NCBI RefSeq assembly: GCF_900110995.1
Contig: NZ_FOJF01000001.1
Location: 3,055,199-3,119,198, forward strand
Reading direction: 5' to 3'
DNA from: Chitinophaga sp. YR573
Lineage (GTDB): Bacteria > Bacteroidota > Bacteroidia > Chitinophagales > Chitinophagaceae
Length of the DNA: 64,000 nucleotides
A program made the position numbers and the translations under genes. How positions within the stretch are numbered: position 1 is the stretch's first letter; the number at the start of each line of letters is the position of its first letter. Positions 17,880 through 27,094 of this stretch are shown here, in pieces. Under the pieces are notes generated by a model that did no database searches, had not been told where the DNA came from, and saw nothing but the letters and a program-made list of their open reading frames with translations.

Positions 17880-18932
17880 CTATTTCTTAAACGGAACTAC
17901 CTTCCCCGACTTACTACTCTCAAACGCTGTCTCAATAATCTTTATCACATTTAACCCATCTGAAGGCTGTACCGGGTTCGGCGCACCTTTCGCCAGCGCA
18001 TTATAAACATCATCATAAAAATCCAGGTAGTTACCTTTAGGTGTAGGCAGATACTGCTTTATCACCTGACCATCTTTTTCTGTATGCAATAAGCCCCATT
18101 CACCAATCGCTTCCACACCCCATCCGGGAGCACCAGGCATCAATCCCTGTTGCAGCATTGTCTCCTGCATATCCGCTTTGGTCTTAATGAAAGAACCTTT
18201 ACGTCCATGGAACTGATAAGAAGGCAATGGTTCTCTTACAATGTAATTACTCTTTAGTCGCACGCGTAAATTAGCATAGAACAGTAGCAGTTCAAAGTAA
18301 TCATCCACTAAAGAATCTTTACGGATAATACGGATATCTGCCCATACTGATTCCGGTAAACCAAATAACATCAGCGCCTGATCCACCAGGTGAGAACCCA
18401 GGTCATACAAGGCACCAGTGCCAGGCAAAGCAGCTTCTTTATGTTTCTTATAACTCAGCTCTTCACGATAACGGTCATAGTGAATTTCAGCTTCTAAAAT
18501 CTCTCCAAGATCACCACTTTGAATCACCTGTTTCACTATTTTAAAATCACCATCATAACGACGGTTATGATAAACAGTTAACAACAGGTTTTTGGAAGCA
18601 GCTAATTCAATCAGCTCCTGTCCTTCAGCGCTATTCACAGTGAAAGGTTTTTCAACAATCACATTCTTACCCGCATTTAACGCAGCTTTTGTGTAATCAT
18701 AGTGCGTGTAGTTAGGCGTGTTCACAATGATGAGATCAAGTGAAGCATCCTGCAACATCTCTTCTACACTGGCATATACTTTTACATCAGGATAACGGTC
18801 CTGTGCAGTATGTTTACTTCTTTCCACTACAGCAGAAAACGAAAATCCCGGATGCACATGAATAAACGGTGCATGAAAAATACTACCGGACATGCCATAG
18901 GAGCAAATCCCTGCTTTGATAATCTTATCCAT
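17880..18932 (-). CDS. Gfo/Idh/MocA-family NAD(P)-dependent oxidoreductase
   Basis: A 350-residue soluble oxidoreductase. The Rossmann half begins IKAGICSYGMSGSIFHAPFI, a GxxGxxG-like variant, and contains the catalytic-lysine segment NVIVEKPFTVN near residues 91-101. The C-terminal half is the sugar-binding-type alpha/beta domain with GTGALYDLGSHLVDQAL around 171-187. Enzymes of this family oxidise or reduce sugars, inositols and similar alcohols; the substrate is unknown here. It lies 18 bases downstream of the HerA-like gene on the same strand and is convergent with recQ, 39 bases away. Confidence 0.9.
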   Translation of the reverse strand: MDKIIKAGICSYGMSGSIFHAPFIHVHPGFSFSAVVERSKHTAQDRYPDVKVYASVEEMLQDASLDLIIVNTPNYTHYDYTKAALNAGKNVIVEKPFTVNSAEGQELIELAASKNLLLTVYHNRRYDGDFKIVKQVIQSGDLGEILEAEIHYDRYREELSYKKHKEAALPGTGALYDLGSHLVDQALMLFGLPESVWADIRIIRKDSLVDDYFELLLFYANLRVRLKSNYIVREPLPSYQFHGRKGSFIKTKADMQETMLQQGLMPGAPGWGVEAIGEWGLLHTEKDGQVIKQYLPTPKGNYLDFYDDVYNALAKGAPNPVQPSDGLNVIKIIETAFESSKSGKVVPFKK

Positions 18933-18950
18933 AAATAATGTATTTGAATA

Positions 18951-20501
18951 TTAAAACCAGCTACTTTTTTTACTGCTTTTTCCACCAAGACCTAATGCAC
19001 CTAACAAACTACGTGTAATCATATTTGCCGCAGTACGACCTACCTGTTTTGCAACAGGACTGCTCAGTACTTCTTCCAGCATACTCTTCTCTGGCTTACC
19101 TGCCTTAGAAGAAGGGGCAGGCGCAGCAGCGGCCGTCTTTTCCGCTGCTTCATTCAGTTTGGCATTCAGGATCTCATAAGCACTTTCGTTATCAATCTCC
19201 TGGTTATATTTCTTCACCATTTTAGATGAATTTACGATGTTATCCATTTCCTGTGCAGAAAGAATATCCATGCGTGAACGTGGAGATACCAGCATTGTTG
19301 CAGCCAGTGGCGTAGGTACACCTTTCTCATTCAAACAGGTAATCAGCGCTTCGCCGATACCTATCTGTGTAAGCAGATCATCTGTTTTATAAAAATCAGA
19401 CAGGGGATAATTCTCCGCCGTCTGCTTAATAGTTTTACGATCATTCGCAGTAAATGCACGCAGCGCATGCTGTACTTTAAGACCCAGTTGTCCTAATACA
19501 GCCGGTGGCACATCCATAGGGTTCTGCGTACAGAAGAATATCCCTACTCCTTTGGAACGGATCAGTTTTATAATCGTTTCTATCTGTTGTAAAAGAGCAG
19601 TACTGGCTTCCTGGAAGATAAGATGTGCTTCATCGATAAATAATACCAGCTTAGGTTTATCTAGATCTCCTTCTTCAGGTAAAGTAGCATATAATTCGGC
19701 CAGCAGGCTTAACATGAAAGTGGAGAATAACTTGGGACGATCCTGTAAATCCGCTACACGCACAATAGAGATCATACCACGACCATCATCACTGATACGT
19801 AGCAGATCTTCCACCTGGAAAGAGGTTTCACCGAAAAAGAGATCAGCGCCCTGTTGCTCTAATCCTATCACTTTACGCAGGATAGTACCGGCAGATGTAG
19901 TAGAGATTTTACCGTACTCTTTTTCGATCTCATCTTTACCTTCGTCACTAACGAACTGTAATACTTTCTTGAAATCTTTAAGATCGAGGAGGGGGAGTTT
20001 GTTATCATCACAATACTTGAAGATCATGGATACCAGGCCTTCCTGGGTATCATTTAACTCAAGTATTTTAGAAAGAAGGATAGGGCCGAACTCACTCACT
20101 GTTGCGCGTAAACGGGCTCCTTTTTCTTTACTGAGAGAGAGTAATTCAGTAGGATAAGCGGATGGAGTCCAGCTGCCGCCTATCTTCTGATAACGTTCAT
20201 CTATTTTAGCATTGGAAACACCTGCAGCGGCTATCCCGCTGAGGTCTCCTTTAATATCCATCAATAATACGGGAACACTGGCATCGCTGAGGCCTTCCGC
20301 TATTACCTGTAATGTTTTGGTTTTACCTGTACCGGTAGCGCCGGCAATCAATCCATGACGGTTTAAGGTCTTTAACGGAAGAACGATATCCGCACCACTT
20401 ACAACCTCGCCATCCAACATGGCACATCCCAGTTTAAAATGCTCTCCTTTAAAAGTATAGCCGTTCTGAATACTCTCCAGGAATGCTTCTTTTGTTGCCA
20501 T
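18951..20501 (-). CDS. HerA-like ATPase of the DUF853 (YjgR) family
   Basis: A 516-residue P-loop ATPase. Walker A is GATGTGKTKT near residues 54-63, followed by LLMDIKGDLSGIA. Walker B is LVLFIDEAHLIF near 285-296, and a FFCTQNPMDVPPAVLGQLG sensor-like motif follows. This is the pattern of the DUF853 / HerA-helicase C-terminal family related to FtsK/HerA DNA translocases. The biological role of the family is not established. The C-terminal tail (about 430-516) is Ala/Ser-rich with AAEKTAAAAPAPSSKAGK, then a short hydrophobic patch. No NurA nuclease or other HerA partner gene is next to it, so a defence-island reading is not supported. Confidence 0.9.
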   Translation of the reverse strand: MATKEAFLESIQNGYTFKGEHFKLGCAMLDGEVVSGADIVLPLKTLNRHGLIAGATGTGKTKTLQVIAEGLSDASVPVLLMDIKGDLSGIAAAGVSNAKIDERYQKIGGSWTPSAYPTELLSLSKEKGARLRATVSEFGPILLSKILELNDTQEGLVSMIFKYCDDNKLPLLDLKDFKKVLQFVSDEGKDEIEKEYGKISTTSAGTILRKVIGLEQQGADLFFGETSFQVEDLLRISDDGRGMISIVRVADLQDRPKLFSTFMLSLLAELYATLPEEGDLDKPKLVLFIDEAHLIFQEASTALLQQIETIIKLIRSKGVGIFFCTQNPMDVPPAVLGQLGLKVQHALRAFTANDRKTIKQTAENYPLSDFYKTDDLLTQIGIGEALITCLNEKGVPTPLAATMLVSPRSRMDILSAQEMDNIVNSSKMVKKYNQEIDNESAYEILNAKLNEAAEKTAAAAPAPSSKAGKPEKSMLEEVLSSPVAKQVGRTAANMITRSLLGALGLGGKSSKKSSWF

Positions 20502-20533
20502 GATTTAATTTTTTATGAAGATAAAAAATTAAA

Positions 20534-20914
20534 TCATAGATCTTCTTCCCGTTCCAGCATCAGGATAGCTCCCTGTGGTACAATAAAGTATTTTTCGCCC
20601 TGGTACATAACTTCTGTGGATCCGCTCACCAGGAATATGGCCAGATCCCCTTCTTTGGCCTGTAAAGGCACATACTTTACCTTTTCTTCCTCTTGTTTCC
20701 AGGATTCAGTCTCTTCGGAAGGCACGGGAATAGCATATCCCGGTCCTGCTTTGATGATATATCCCTGCTGGATCTTTTCCCTTTCCTGCAATCCGGGAGG
20801 CAGATAAAGGCCACTATCGGTACGCTCATTGGGCGTAGTGGGTTTTATCAGTACACGGTCTCCAACGACGATCAGCTTCTTCAATTTATTATCTTGTGTT
20901 AAGTGTATTGCCAT
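20534..20914 (-). CDS. GroES-like (Cpn10 family) protein
   Basis: A 126-residue protein with the Cpn10 fold signature: VVGDRVLIKPTTPNERTDSG near residues 15-34, GLYLPPG, and a C-terminal segment with YFIVPQGAILMLERE. It is longer than a standard GroES (about 95 residues) because of a charged insertion (ETESWKQEEEKVKYV), and it is not next to a groEL gene, so it is probably a divergent paralogue rather than the main GroES. ATG at 20914 is chosen; the ATG at 20944 would add MPHTFCTTCG, which is outside the family pattern. The partner is unknown. Confidence 0.78.
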   Translation of the reverse strand: MAIHLTQDNKLKKLIVVGDRVLIKPTTPNERTDSGLYLPPGLQEREKIQQGYIIKAGPGYAIPVPSEETESWKQEEEKVKYVPLQAKEGDLAIFLVSGSTEVMYQGEKYFIVPQGAILMLEREEDL

Positions 20915-20970
20915 GCCACAGGTAGTACAAAATGTGTGCGGCACCCCTTCATAATGCCATTATGGCACTA

Positions 20971-21810
20971 TTATATTTCAGATAGTTTAAATAGGTCTCC
21001 TGCCCGGATGCCCTTTTCAGTCACCTGTAAGGTGCAGCACTCTACCAGCGGATCATGTTCCAGGAACAGCACATAATTATTTTCTGCCGCTTCCTGGAAA
21101 AAGCGCTTTTTCTCGCCTAAAGTAGTCAGCGGGAACATATCATAAGACATTACATATGGGAGCGGTATATGCCCTGTACTGGGCAAAAGATCCGCCATGT
21201 ACAGGATGGTCCTGTCTTTATAGCGCAGCTGAGGCAGCATCATGGCATCGGTATGCCCATGTACAAAACGCACCTGGAAGTTGGGGCAGAAGGCTATATT
21301 CTCCCGCTGCTCAATGAACTTCAGCTGACCGCTTTCCTGTATGGGCAGGATATTTTCCTTTAAAAAAGAGGCCTTTTCCCGGTCATTCGGCTGGGTAGCC
21401 CATTGCCAGTGTTGCGGATTACTCCAGTAGGTGGCATTTTTAAAGGCAGGCAACAGTTTGTCTCCCTCGCGGATAATACTGCCCCCGCAATGATCAAAAT
21501 GAAGATGTGTTAAGAACACATCTGTAATATCATCCCGGTGAAAACCATGTTTAGCCAGGGAGTTATCCAGGGTAGCATCCCCATGCAGGTAATAATGCCG
21601 GAAGAATTTCTCATCCTGTTTATTGCCGATGCCGTTATCCACCAGGATTAACTTATTGCCGTCTTCTATGAGCAGGCAACGCATGGCCCAGGTACACATA
21701 TTGTTTTCATCTGCCGGGTTCAGTTTATGCCAGATGCTTTTGGGAACTACGCCATACATAGCCCCGCCATCTAATTTAAAAAAGCCCGTATCAATTGTGT
21801 ATAGTTTCAT
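20971..21810 (-). CDS. MBL-fold metallo-hydrolase (lactonase-like)
   Basis: A 279-residue metallo-beta-lactamase-fold hydrolase with the zinc motif THLHFDHCGG at residues 101-110 (HxHxDH), a second histidine in VRFVHGHTDAMML near 205-217, and an aspartate in YMADLLPS. The layout resembles AHL-lactonase and related esterase-type MBL enzymes, but the substrate cannot be named. Its start overlaps the end of the upstream MFS gene by 20 bases, so the two are translationally coupled or at least co-transcribed. Confidence 0.85.
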   Translation of the reverse strand: MKLYTIDTGFFKLDGGAMYGVVPKSIWHKLNPADENNMCTWAMRCLLIEDGNKLILVDNGIGNKQDEKFFRHYYLHGDATLDNSLAKHGFHRDDITDVFLTHLHFDHCGGSIIREGDKLLPAFKNATYWSNPQHWQWATQPNDREKASFLKENILPIQESGQLKFIEQRENIAFCPNFQVRFVHGHTDAMMLPQLRYKDRTILYMADLLPSTGHIPLPYVMSYDMFPLTTLGEKKRFFQEAAENNYVLFLEHDPLVECCTLQVTEKGIRAGDLFKLSEI

Positions 21811-23101
21811 TTTTCAGGGTTGCATTTTTTTTGAGAGCAAACAGCAGGCATATCAGTCCGAGGATGAAGAAAGCGGTCAGTGCCAGCACAGAGTTACGCA
21901 TACTTCCCGTTTGTTCATGAATAAAGCCGAAAGTACTCATACCTATTACGATGGAAATCTTTTCCGTTACATCATAATAACTAAAGAAGGAAGCGGTGTC
22001 TTTTGTTTCCGGCATCAGCTTGGCGTATGTAGAACGGCTGAGAGACTGTACTCCACCCATTACAAGACCTACCCCTGCTGCCAGTACATAAAACTCGTTG
22101 GCCGTTGTTACGCTGTAACCAGCGATACAGATACCTATCCAAAGAATAATAACAGCAATCAGTACCGGTAAGTTGCCGAATTTGTCAGATAAACGCGCAA
22201 TTCCCCATGCTCCAAGCACACCCACCAGTTGTATAACTACCACGGTAACAATGAGCAGCGTGGCAGAGAGGTGTAGTTCATCGCTGCCAAAAATGGTAGC
22301 TGCCATCATCACGGTCTGCACACCCATGCTATAGAAAAAGAAACCCCGCAGGTACATTTTTAACACCGGCATTTGTTTCACCTGAGCATATACTTTACGC
22401 AGCTCGGAAAAGCCTTCTGTTAATGCGCTGCCTTTATGCTGATCAACAGCAGGAACAGATGCCGGCAGGCGGAAGAACGTGATCTGTGCAAATCCTATCC
22501 ACCATATACCTACTAATAAAAAGGTAATCAATACGGCCTGGCCATCACTGATACCAAATGGTTTTACAACCACCAGTGCAAAGCCGATCAGCTGCATTAA
22601 CACACTTCCTATATAACCAAGAGAGAAACCCCTGGCACTCACGCGGTCGCGGTCTTCAAGGGTTGCTATTTCCGGGAGATAAGAGTTATAGAATACTAGT
22701 CCTCCGCAATATCCCAGCGTAGCGAGGATAAAAAAGATCACCCCGAACTCTACGTTAGCACCATTAAAAAAATACAGGGCGCTACAGCTGATCCCACCCA
22801 GCCACGTGAACATCATCAGGTATCTTTTCTTATTTCCTCTTGTATCTGCAATAGAAGATAAGATAGGAGAGAAGATAGCAGCAACAAGGAACGCAGCAGC
22901 CATGGCATAGTCGTACAATGCCGAGCTTACAAAGAATTTTCCGAAGAAGGGAATGCGTTCGCTGTTGAAATGAGCTTTGGTAGAACTGAGGAAATAAATA
23001 GGGAAAAAAGTGGTGGTGATAACAAGGTTGTATACTGAGTTAGCCCAGTCATACATAGCCCAACCATTAATTACTTTTTTACTGGCAGTTTGCATATGCA
23101 T
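21791..23101 (-). CDS. MFS transporter, UMF1/Atg22-like
   Basis: A 436-residue transporter with about 12 hydrophobic segments. The N-terminus WAMYDWANSVYNLVITTTFF is the hallmark of the UMF1 branch of the major facilitator superfamily (Atg22-like), whose yeast member exports amino acids from the vacuole. Bacterial substrates are not established. An in-frame ATG at 23095 (MQTASKK) is an equally possible start. It lies 21 bases downstream of the ABC ATPase gene's stop and overlaps the MBL hydrolase gene at its own end. Confidence 0.85.
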   Translation of the reverse strand: MHMQTASKKVINGWAMYDWANSVYNLVITTTFFPIYFLSSTKAHFNSERIPFFGKFFVSSALYDYAMAAAFLVAAIFSPILSSIADTRGNKKRYLMMFTWLGGISCSALYFFNGANVEFGVIFFILATLGYCGGLVFYNSYLPEIATLEDRDRVSARGFSLGYIGSVLMQLIGFALVVVKPFGISDGQAVLITFLLVGIWWIGFAQITFFRLPASVPAVDQHKGSALTEGFSELRKVYAQVKQMPVLKMYLRGFFFYSMGVQTVMMAATIFGSDELHLSATLLIVTVVVIQLVGVLGAWGIARLSDKFGNLPVLIAVIILWIGICIAGYSVTTANEFYVLAAGVGLVMGGVQSLSRSTYAKLMPETKDTASFFSYYDVTEKISIVIGMSTFGFIHEQTGSMRNSVLALTAFFILGLICLLFALKKNATLKNETIHN

Positions 23102-23122
23102 CTTTAATTGGGGATGAATATA

Positions 23123-23749
23123 CTATACATTTTTATAATCCTGAATACTGATATGGTTGGGACACATGAAATACTCCTGTTCATCATTAGAGCTGACGAT
23201 CACCATGCGGTTACCGCAATATTCGGTAATCAGCTGCTGATAAAGGGCGGTACCGGCAGAATCGAGGTTGGTGCAGGGTTCATCCAGTAATAGTACAGGC
23301 ACATCGGAGAAGATGGCCAGGGCCAGTTTAAGACGTTGTTTCATACCGGAAGAGAAATACCGGATCTGCTTATGCATGGACTTTTCCAGTCCTACAAGGG
23401 CCACCGCATCTTTCGGTTTTACCGCAGGTATGAATTGTTTAAACTGTAAATGAAATTGGAGGGCTTCTGAGAGTGTAAACTCCTCTACCAGTTCAAGATA
23501 GGGAGCAGCAATGGCACAATGTCTAAAAAACTGATCGGGAGGGATCAGTCTTTTAGACATTGTACTATATAAAACGGTGCCTTCATTGTGATGAATATGA
23601 CCGCTTATTACTTGTAGAAGGGTAGATTTTCCCGAACCATTGGGGCCAAGTATAGCGTAGCGTTCGCCCTCATTGAAGGTGGCGGTTACACGACGGAAGA
23701 TCCAGTCGTAGTTGAAACGTTTACCTGCCTGTTCAAGAGTTATCTTCAT
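23123..23749 (-). CDS. Lone ABC transporter ATP-binding protein
   Basis: A 208-residue ABC ATPase: Walker A GPNGSGKST at residues 35-43, signature FSSGMKQR near 132-139 (SSGMKQ in place of LSGGQ), Walker B VLLLDEPCTNLD near 152-163. The family is close to CcmA/YadG-like export ATPases. No permease gene is adjacent. Its start overlaps the stop of lpxA by 4 bases (ATGA), so it is translationally coupled to the lipid A cluster. A role in envelope lipid export is only suggested by that position. Confidence 0.88.
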   Translation of the reverse strand: MKITLEQAGKRFNYDWIFRRVTATFNEGERYAILGPNGSGKSTLLQVISGHIHHNEGTVLYSTMSKRLIPPDQFFRHCAIAAPYLELVEEFTLSEALQFHLQFKQFIPAVKPKDAVALVGLEKSMHKQIRYFSSGMKQRLKLALAIFSDVPVLLLDEPCTNLDSAGTALYQQLITEYCGNRMVIVSSNDEQEYFMCPNHISIQDYKNV

Positions 23750-24540
23750 TCGTCATTTGATAGAGAGGTATATCCTCTCATGATGCCACGTCCTGATTCA
23801 CGGATGAAGGACAATATTTCATCCCTTTCATCTGTGGCAGGATATTCCGCTTCAATAATGCTGATCGCTTTAGACAGCTTATATCCTTTTACAAAGATCA
23901 CACGGTAGAGGTCCAGTATATGGTTGATTTTCTCCAGGGAGAAACCTCTTCTTTTCAGACCTACGGAATTCACGCCTACATAAGACAATGGTTCACGTGC
24001 GGCCTTTACATAAGGAGGAACGTCTTTCCTTACCAGGGAGCCACCTGTAACAAAGGCATGAGCGCCTATCTTACAGAACTGTTGTACGGCCACCATTCCT
24101 GCCAGTACTACGTGGTCGCCCACGGTAATATGACCTGCCAGTGTGGTATTGTTGGAAAATACGCAGTAGTTACCTACTTCACAATCGTGTGCAATGTGGC
24201 TGTAAGCCATGATCAGGCAGTTATCGCCGATCACTGTTTTTTGTTTGTCTTTCGTACCTCTGTTTACGGTTACATACTCTCTGATAGTCGTGTTATCGCC
24301 TATGATGGTAAGAGTATCTTCTCCTGCAAACTTAAGATCCTGTGGAATAGCAGATATTACAGAGCCTGGAAATATGCGGCAATTTTTACCTATCCGGGCA
24401 CCATCCATGATGGTTACATTGGAACCAATCCAGGTGCCATCTCCGATCTCAACGTTTTTGTGAATTACAGTAAAAGGATCGATTTTTACATTGGGCGCCA
24501 CTTTGGCGTCAGGGTGAATGTAAGTTAGCGGATGGATCAT
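23746..24540 (-). CDS. lpxA: Acyl-ACP:UDP-N-acetylglucosamine O-acyltransferase LpxA
   Basis: A 264-residue left-handed beta-helix acyltransferase built from hexapeptide repeats (for example VAPNVKIDPFTVI, IGDNTTIREYVTVNRGT). The catalytic histidine lies in MAYSHIAHDCEVGN near residue 125, and the C-terminal helical part is AKAISIIEAEY. It catalyses the first step of lipid A synthesis, adding a hydroxyacyl chain to UDP-GlcNAc. It sits 2 bases after lpxC/fabZ, in the conserved Bacteroidota order lpxD, lpxC-fabZ, lpxA. Confidence 0.97.
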   Translation of the reverse strand: MIHPLTYIHPDAKVAPNVKIDPFTVIHKNVEIGDGTWIGSNVTIMDGARIGKNCRIFPGSVISAIPQDLKFAGEDTLTIIGDNTTIREYVTVNRGTKDKQKTVIGDNCLIMAYSHIAHDCEVGNYCVFSNNTTLAGHITVGDHVVLAGMVAVQQFCKIGAHAFVTGGSLVRKDVPPYVKAAREPLSYVGVNSVGLKRRGFSLEKINHILDLYRVIFVKGYKLSKAISIIEAEYPATDERDEILSFIRESGRGIMRGYTSLSNDE

Positions 24541-24542
24541 TG

Positions 24543-25964
24543 CTATTGTTTAGCTTCTCTTGTTTTAATGATTTGAGCTGTCAGGTCTCCTTCTGTAACT
24601 ACCTTGTTTCCTACAAATACAGTTCCGCGCATTTCTACTATTCCTCTCCGTATAGGGTTCAGCAATTCCATCTTCAGGATCATAGTATCTCCCGGGAAAA
24701 CTTTTTGCTTGAACTTACAATTGTCAATCTTTATGAAGTAGGTGTCATAATTTTCCGGGTCAGGTACCGTATTCAATGCCAGGATACCACCGCATTGTGC
24801 GAGGGCTTCTACCTGTAAAACACCAGGCATTACCGGATTGTTGGGGAAGTGACCCTGAAAAAATCCTTCGTTGAAGGTTACGTTCTTAATACCGATTACT
24901 GTGCTCTCATTCAGATCAATGATCTTATCTACCAGCAGCATGGGGAAGCGGTGAGGCAGGGTCCTTTCAATACGTGGCAGATCAAAGATCGGCGGTTTGT
25001 TAGGATCGTATACAGGCACATCTTTGATATGCTTGTTCTTTTTGATGTATTGCTTGATCTTACGGGCAAACTCCACATTGGAAGCATGTCCCGGACGGTT
25101 GGCAATGATATGCGCCTTAATAGGGTAGCCTACCAGTGCCAGGTCTCCGATAACGTCCAGCAGTTTGTGACGGGCTGGTTCATTAGGGAAACGCAGCTGG
25201 ATATTATTGAGGATCCCTTCACGCTGTTCAACGCTGATATGTTCGCGTTCGAATACTTTCGCCAGGCGTTTCAGCTCTTCTTCACTTACCGGTTTATCCA
25301 CGATCACGATGGCGTTGTTGATGTCACCACCTTTGATCAGGTTATTGGAGATCAGGTATTCCAGCTCATGCAGGAATACGAAAGTGCGGCAGGAAGCCAC
25401 TTCCTTTTTGAAATCCTGTATACTGTTCAGGTTCGCATGCTGCGTACCCAGAACAGGAGAATTAAAATCTATCAGAGTAGTAATGCGGTAATCAATAGCA
25501 GGTAATGCTACCATTTCCACATTCTTCTTATCATCATAGAAACTGATATTCGTATCTATGGAGTAATATACTTTCTTGGCGTCCTGCATAGCCACACCTA
25601 CTTCGTCGAGGATTTCAACAAAAGGCTGTGAACTACCATCCATGATAGGGATTTCGGGGCCATCGATCTCGATCAGTACGTTGTCTACGCCGGTACCTAC
25701 GAGGGCAGCCATAACGTGTTCAATAGTACTTACACGGGCGCCATTGTGTTCGAGGGTAGTACCACGGGCGGTATCTACTACGTAATCCACATCGGCTTTC
25801 ACTGTGGGCTGGTCCGGCAGATCTATACGCTGAAACTTAATACCGGAACCGGGAGGAGCCGGCTTAAGGGTCATGTTTACATGGGCTCCCGTGTGCAAGC
25901 CGACACCCGATATAGTGACAGGGGCTTTTATCGTATGTTGACTTGGCGACTGTTGATTCTCCAT
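24543..25964 (-). CDS. lpxC-fabZ: Bifunctional LpxC / FabZ fusion protein
   Basis: A 473-residue fusion. Residues 1 to about 300 are LpxC, the zinc deacetylase for UDP-3-O-acyl-GlcNAc: GVGLHTG near 21-27, the zinc histidine in STIEHVMAAL, and the HKLLDVIGDLALVG segment with the other ligands. Residues from about 320 are FabZ, 3-hydroxyacyl-ACP dehydratase: LPHRFPMLLVDKI and the catalytic His/Glu segment HFPNNPVMPGVLQVEALAQ. The fusion is characteristic of Bacteroidota and ties lipid A to fatty acid synthesis. Start ATG is at 25964. Confidence 0.97.
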   Translation of the reverse strand: MENQQSPSQHTIKAPVTISGVGLHTGAHVNMTLKPAPPGSGIKFQRIDLPDQPTVKADVDYVVDTARGTTLEHNGARVSTIEHVMAALVGTGVDNVLIEIDGPEIPIMDGSSQPFVEILDEVGVAMQDAKKVYYSIDTNISFYDDKKNVEMVALPAIDYRITTLIDFNSPVLGTQHANLNSIQDFKKEVASCRTFVFLHELEYLISNNLIKGGDINNAIVIVDKPVSEEELKRLAKVFEREHISVEQREGILNNIQLRFPNEPARHKLLDVIGDLALVGYPIKAHIIANRPGHASNVEFARKIKQYIKKNKHIKDVPVYDPNKPPIFDLPRIERTLPHRFPMLLVDKIIDLNESTVIGIKNVTFNEGFFQGHFPNNPVMPGVLQVEALAQCGGILALNTVPDPENYDTYFIKIDNCKFKQKVFPGDTMILKMELLNPIRRGIVEMRGTVFVGNKVVTEGDLTAQIIKTREAKQ

Positions 25965-25998
25965 ATTTTTATATAACTGTTTATCCTACAAAATCCTT

Positions 25999-27048
25999 TC
26001 AAACACCTTCCCGCACGGAAAGCAGCTGTTTTACCATGTCTTCCAGTTCCTTCACTCGTTTTTCGAGATCGGGCAAATTTCTAAAAATTGCCTGACTTTT
26101 CAACGAACTTTTGTAATCAAATGCGGGTGAACCCATTAAAGAGGTATTTGGGTCCGGAACAGATTTGGATAAACCGCTCTGTGCATTAATCTTCGTACCG
26201 TCTGCCAGATGGATATGGCCTACAAGACCAACCTGACCGCCAATCACACAATTCTTACCGATTTTAGTACTGCCGGATACACCGGTCTGTGCTGCAATAA
26301 CGGTATTGGTATCTACATCTACGTTGTGTGCCACCTGGATCAGGTTATCCAGTTTAACACCCTGACGGATAATGGTAGAACCCATTGTAGCCCGGTCTAT
26401 GGTGGTATTGGCACCTATCTCAACATCATCATGAATAATTACATTACCGATCTGGGGTACTTTTTTATAAGTACCGTCCGGCTGAGGCGCAAAACCAAAG
26501 CCATCACCACCAATCACACAGCCTGCATGCAGGATCACACGTTTGCCCAGTACACAGTTATCATACACCTTTACACCAGGGAACAATGTACTGTCATCAT
26601 TTACAGTCACATTATCGCCCAGGTATACCCCAGGGTATATCTTAACATTATTACCCAGCACCACATTTTCTCCCAGGTATGCAAAAGCGCCAATGAAGAC
26701 GTTCTGGCCTGTTTTCACAGTGGCAGGAATATGAGATGGTTGTTGTATACCGCTTTTGTTACTGGTCATCTGCTTGTATGTCTCAAGCAGCAGAGCAAAA
26801 CTGCTGTAGGCATCCTTCACCCTTATCAGGGTTGATTTTATCGGCCGTTCAATTACCAGACTCTCATTTACTATCAGAATGGAAGCATTGGTGGTATATA
26901 TGAACTCTTCATATTTAGGATTAGCAATGAAGCTGAGCATCCCTTCACCGGCCTCTTCAATCTTGGCGATGTTGCTCACTTTTACCTCCGGGTTGCCTTC
27001 CAGCTTACCATCCAGCATGGTAGCCAATTGTAATGCGCTAAACTGCAT
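25999..27048 (-). CDS. lpxD: UDP-3-O-(3-hydroxyacyl)glucosamine N-acyltransferase LpxD
   Basis: A 349-residue protein with an N-terminal uridine-binding domain (MQFSALQLATML..., SFIANPKYEEFIYTT) and a long left-handed beta-helix of hexapeptide repeats from about residue 105. The active-site region is VAHNVDVDTNTVIAAQTGVS near residue 245, and the C-terminal helix begins near 320. It adds the second acyl chain in lipid A synthesis. It is 34 bases upstream of lpxC/fabZ and 46 bases downstream of the HD hydrolase gene, so a single transcript is likely. Confidence 0.97.
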   Translation of the reverse strand: MQFSALQLATMLDGKLEGNPEVKVSNIAKIEEAGEGMLSFIANPKYEEFIYTTNASILIVNESLVIERPIKSTLIRVKDAYSSFALLLETYKQMTSNKSGIQQPSHIPATVKTGQNVFIGAFAYLGENVVLGNNVKIYPGVYLGDNVTVNDDSTLFPGVKVYDNCVLGKRVILHAGCVIGGDGFGFAPQPDGTYKKVPQIGNVIIHDDVEIGANTTIDRATMGSTIIRQGVKLDNLIQVAHNVDVDTNTVIAAQTGVSGSTKIGKNCVIGGQVGLVGHIHLADGTKINAQSGLSKSVPDPNTSLMGSPAFDYKSSLKSQAIFRNLPDLEKRVKELEDMVKQLLSVREGV

Positions 27049-27094
27049 AGTTATTAATTAATATAGTTACCTAAGCCTTTGTCTTTAACGGCGC

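Noticed and set aside
18951..20501. HerA-like ATPase as part of an anti-phage system
   Set aside because: No nuclease (NurA), SIR2 or other defence partner next to it; DUF853 members are common housekeeping-type proteins.
24849..26835. Several open frames of about 200 residues opposite lpxA, lpxC/fabZ and lpxD
   Set aside because: All are antisense to firmly identified lipid A genes and have no family traits.
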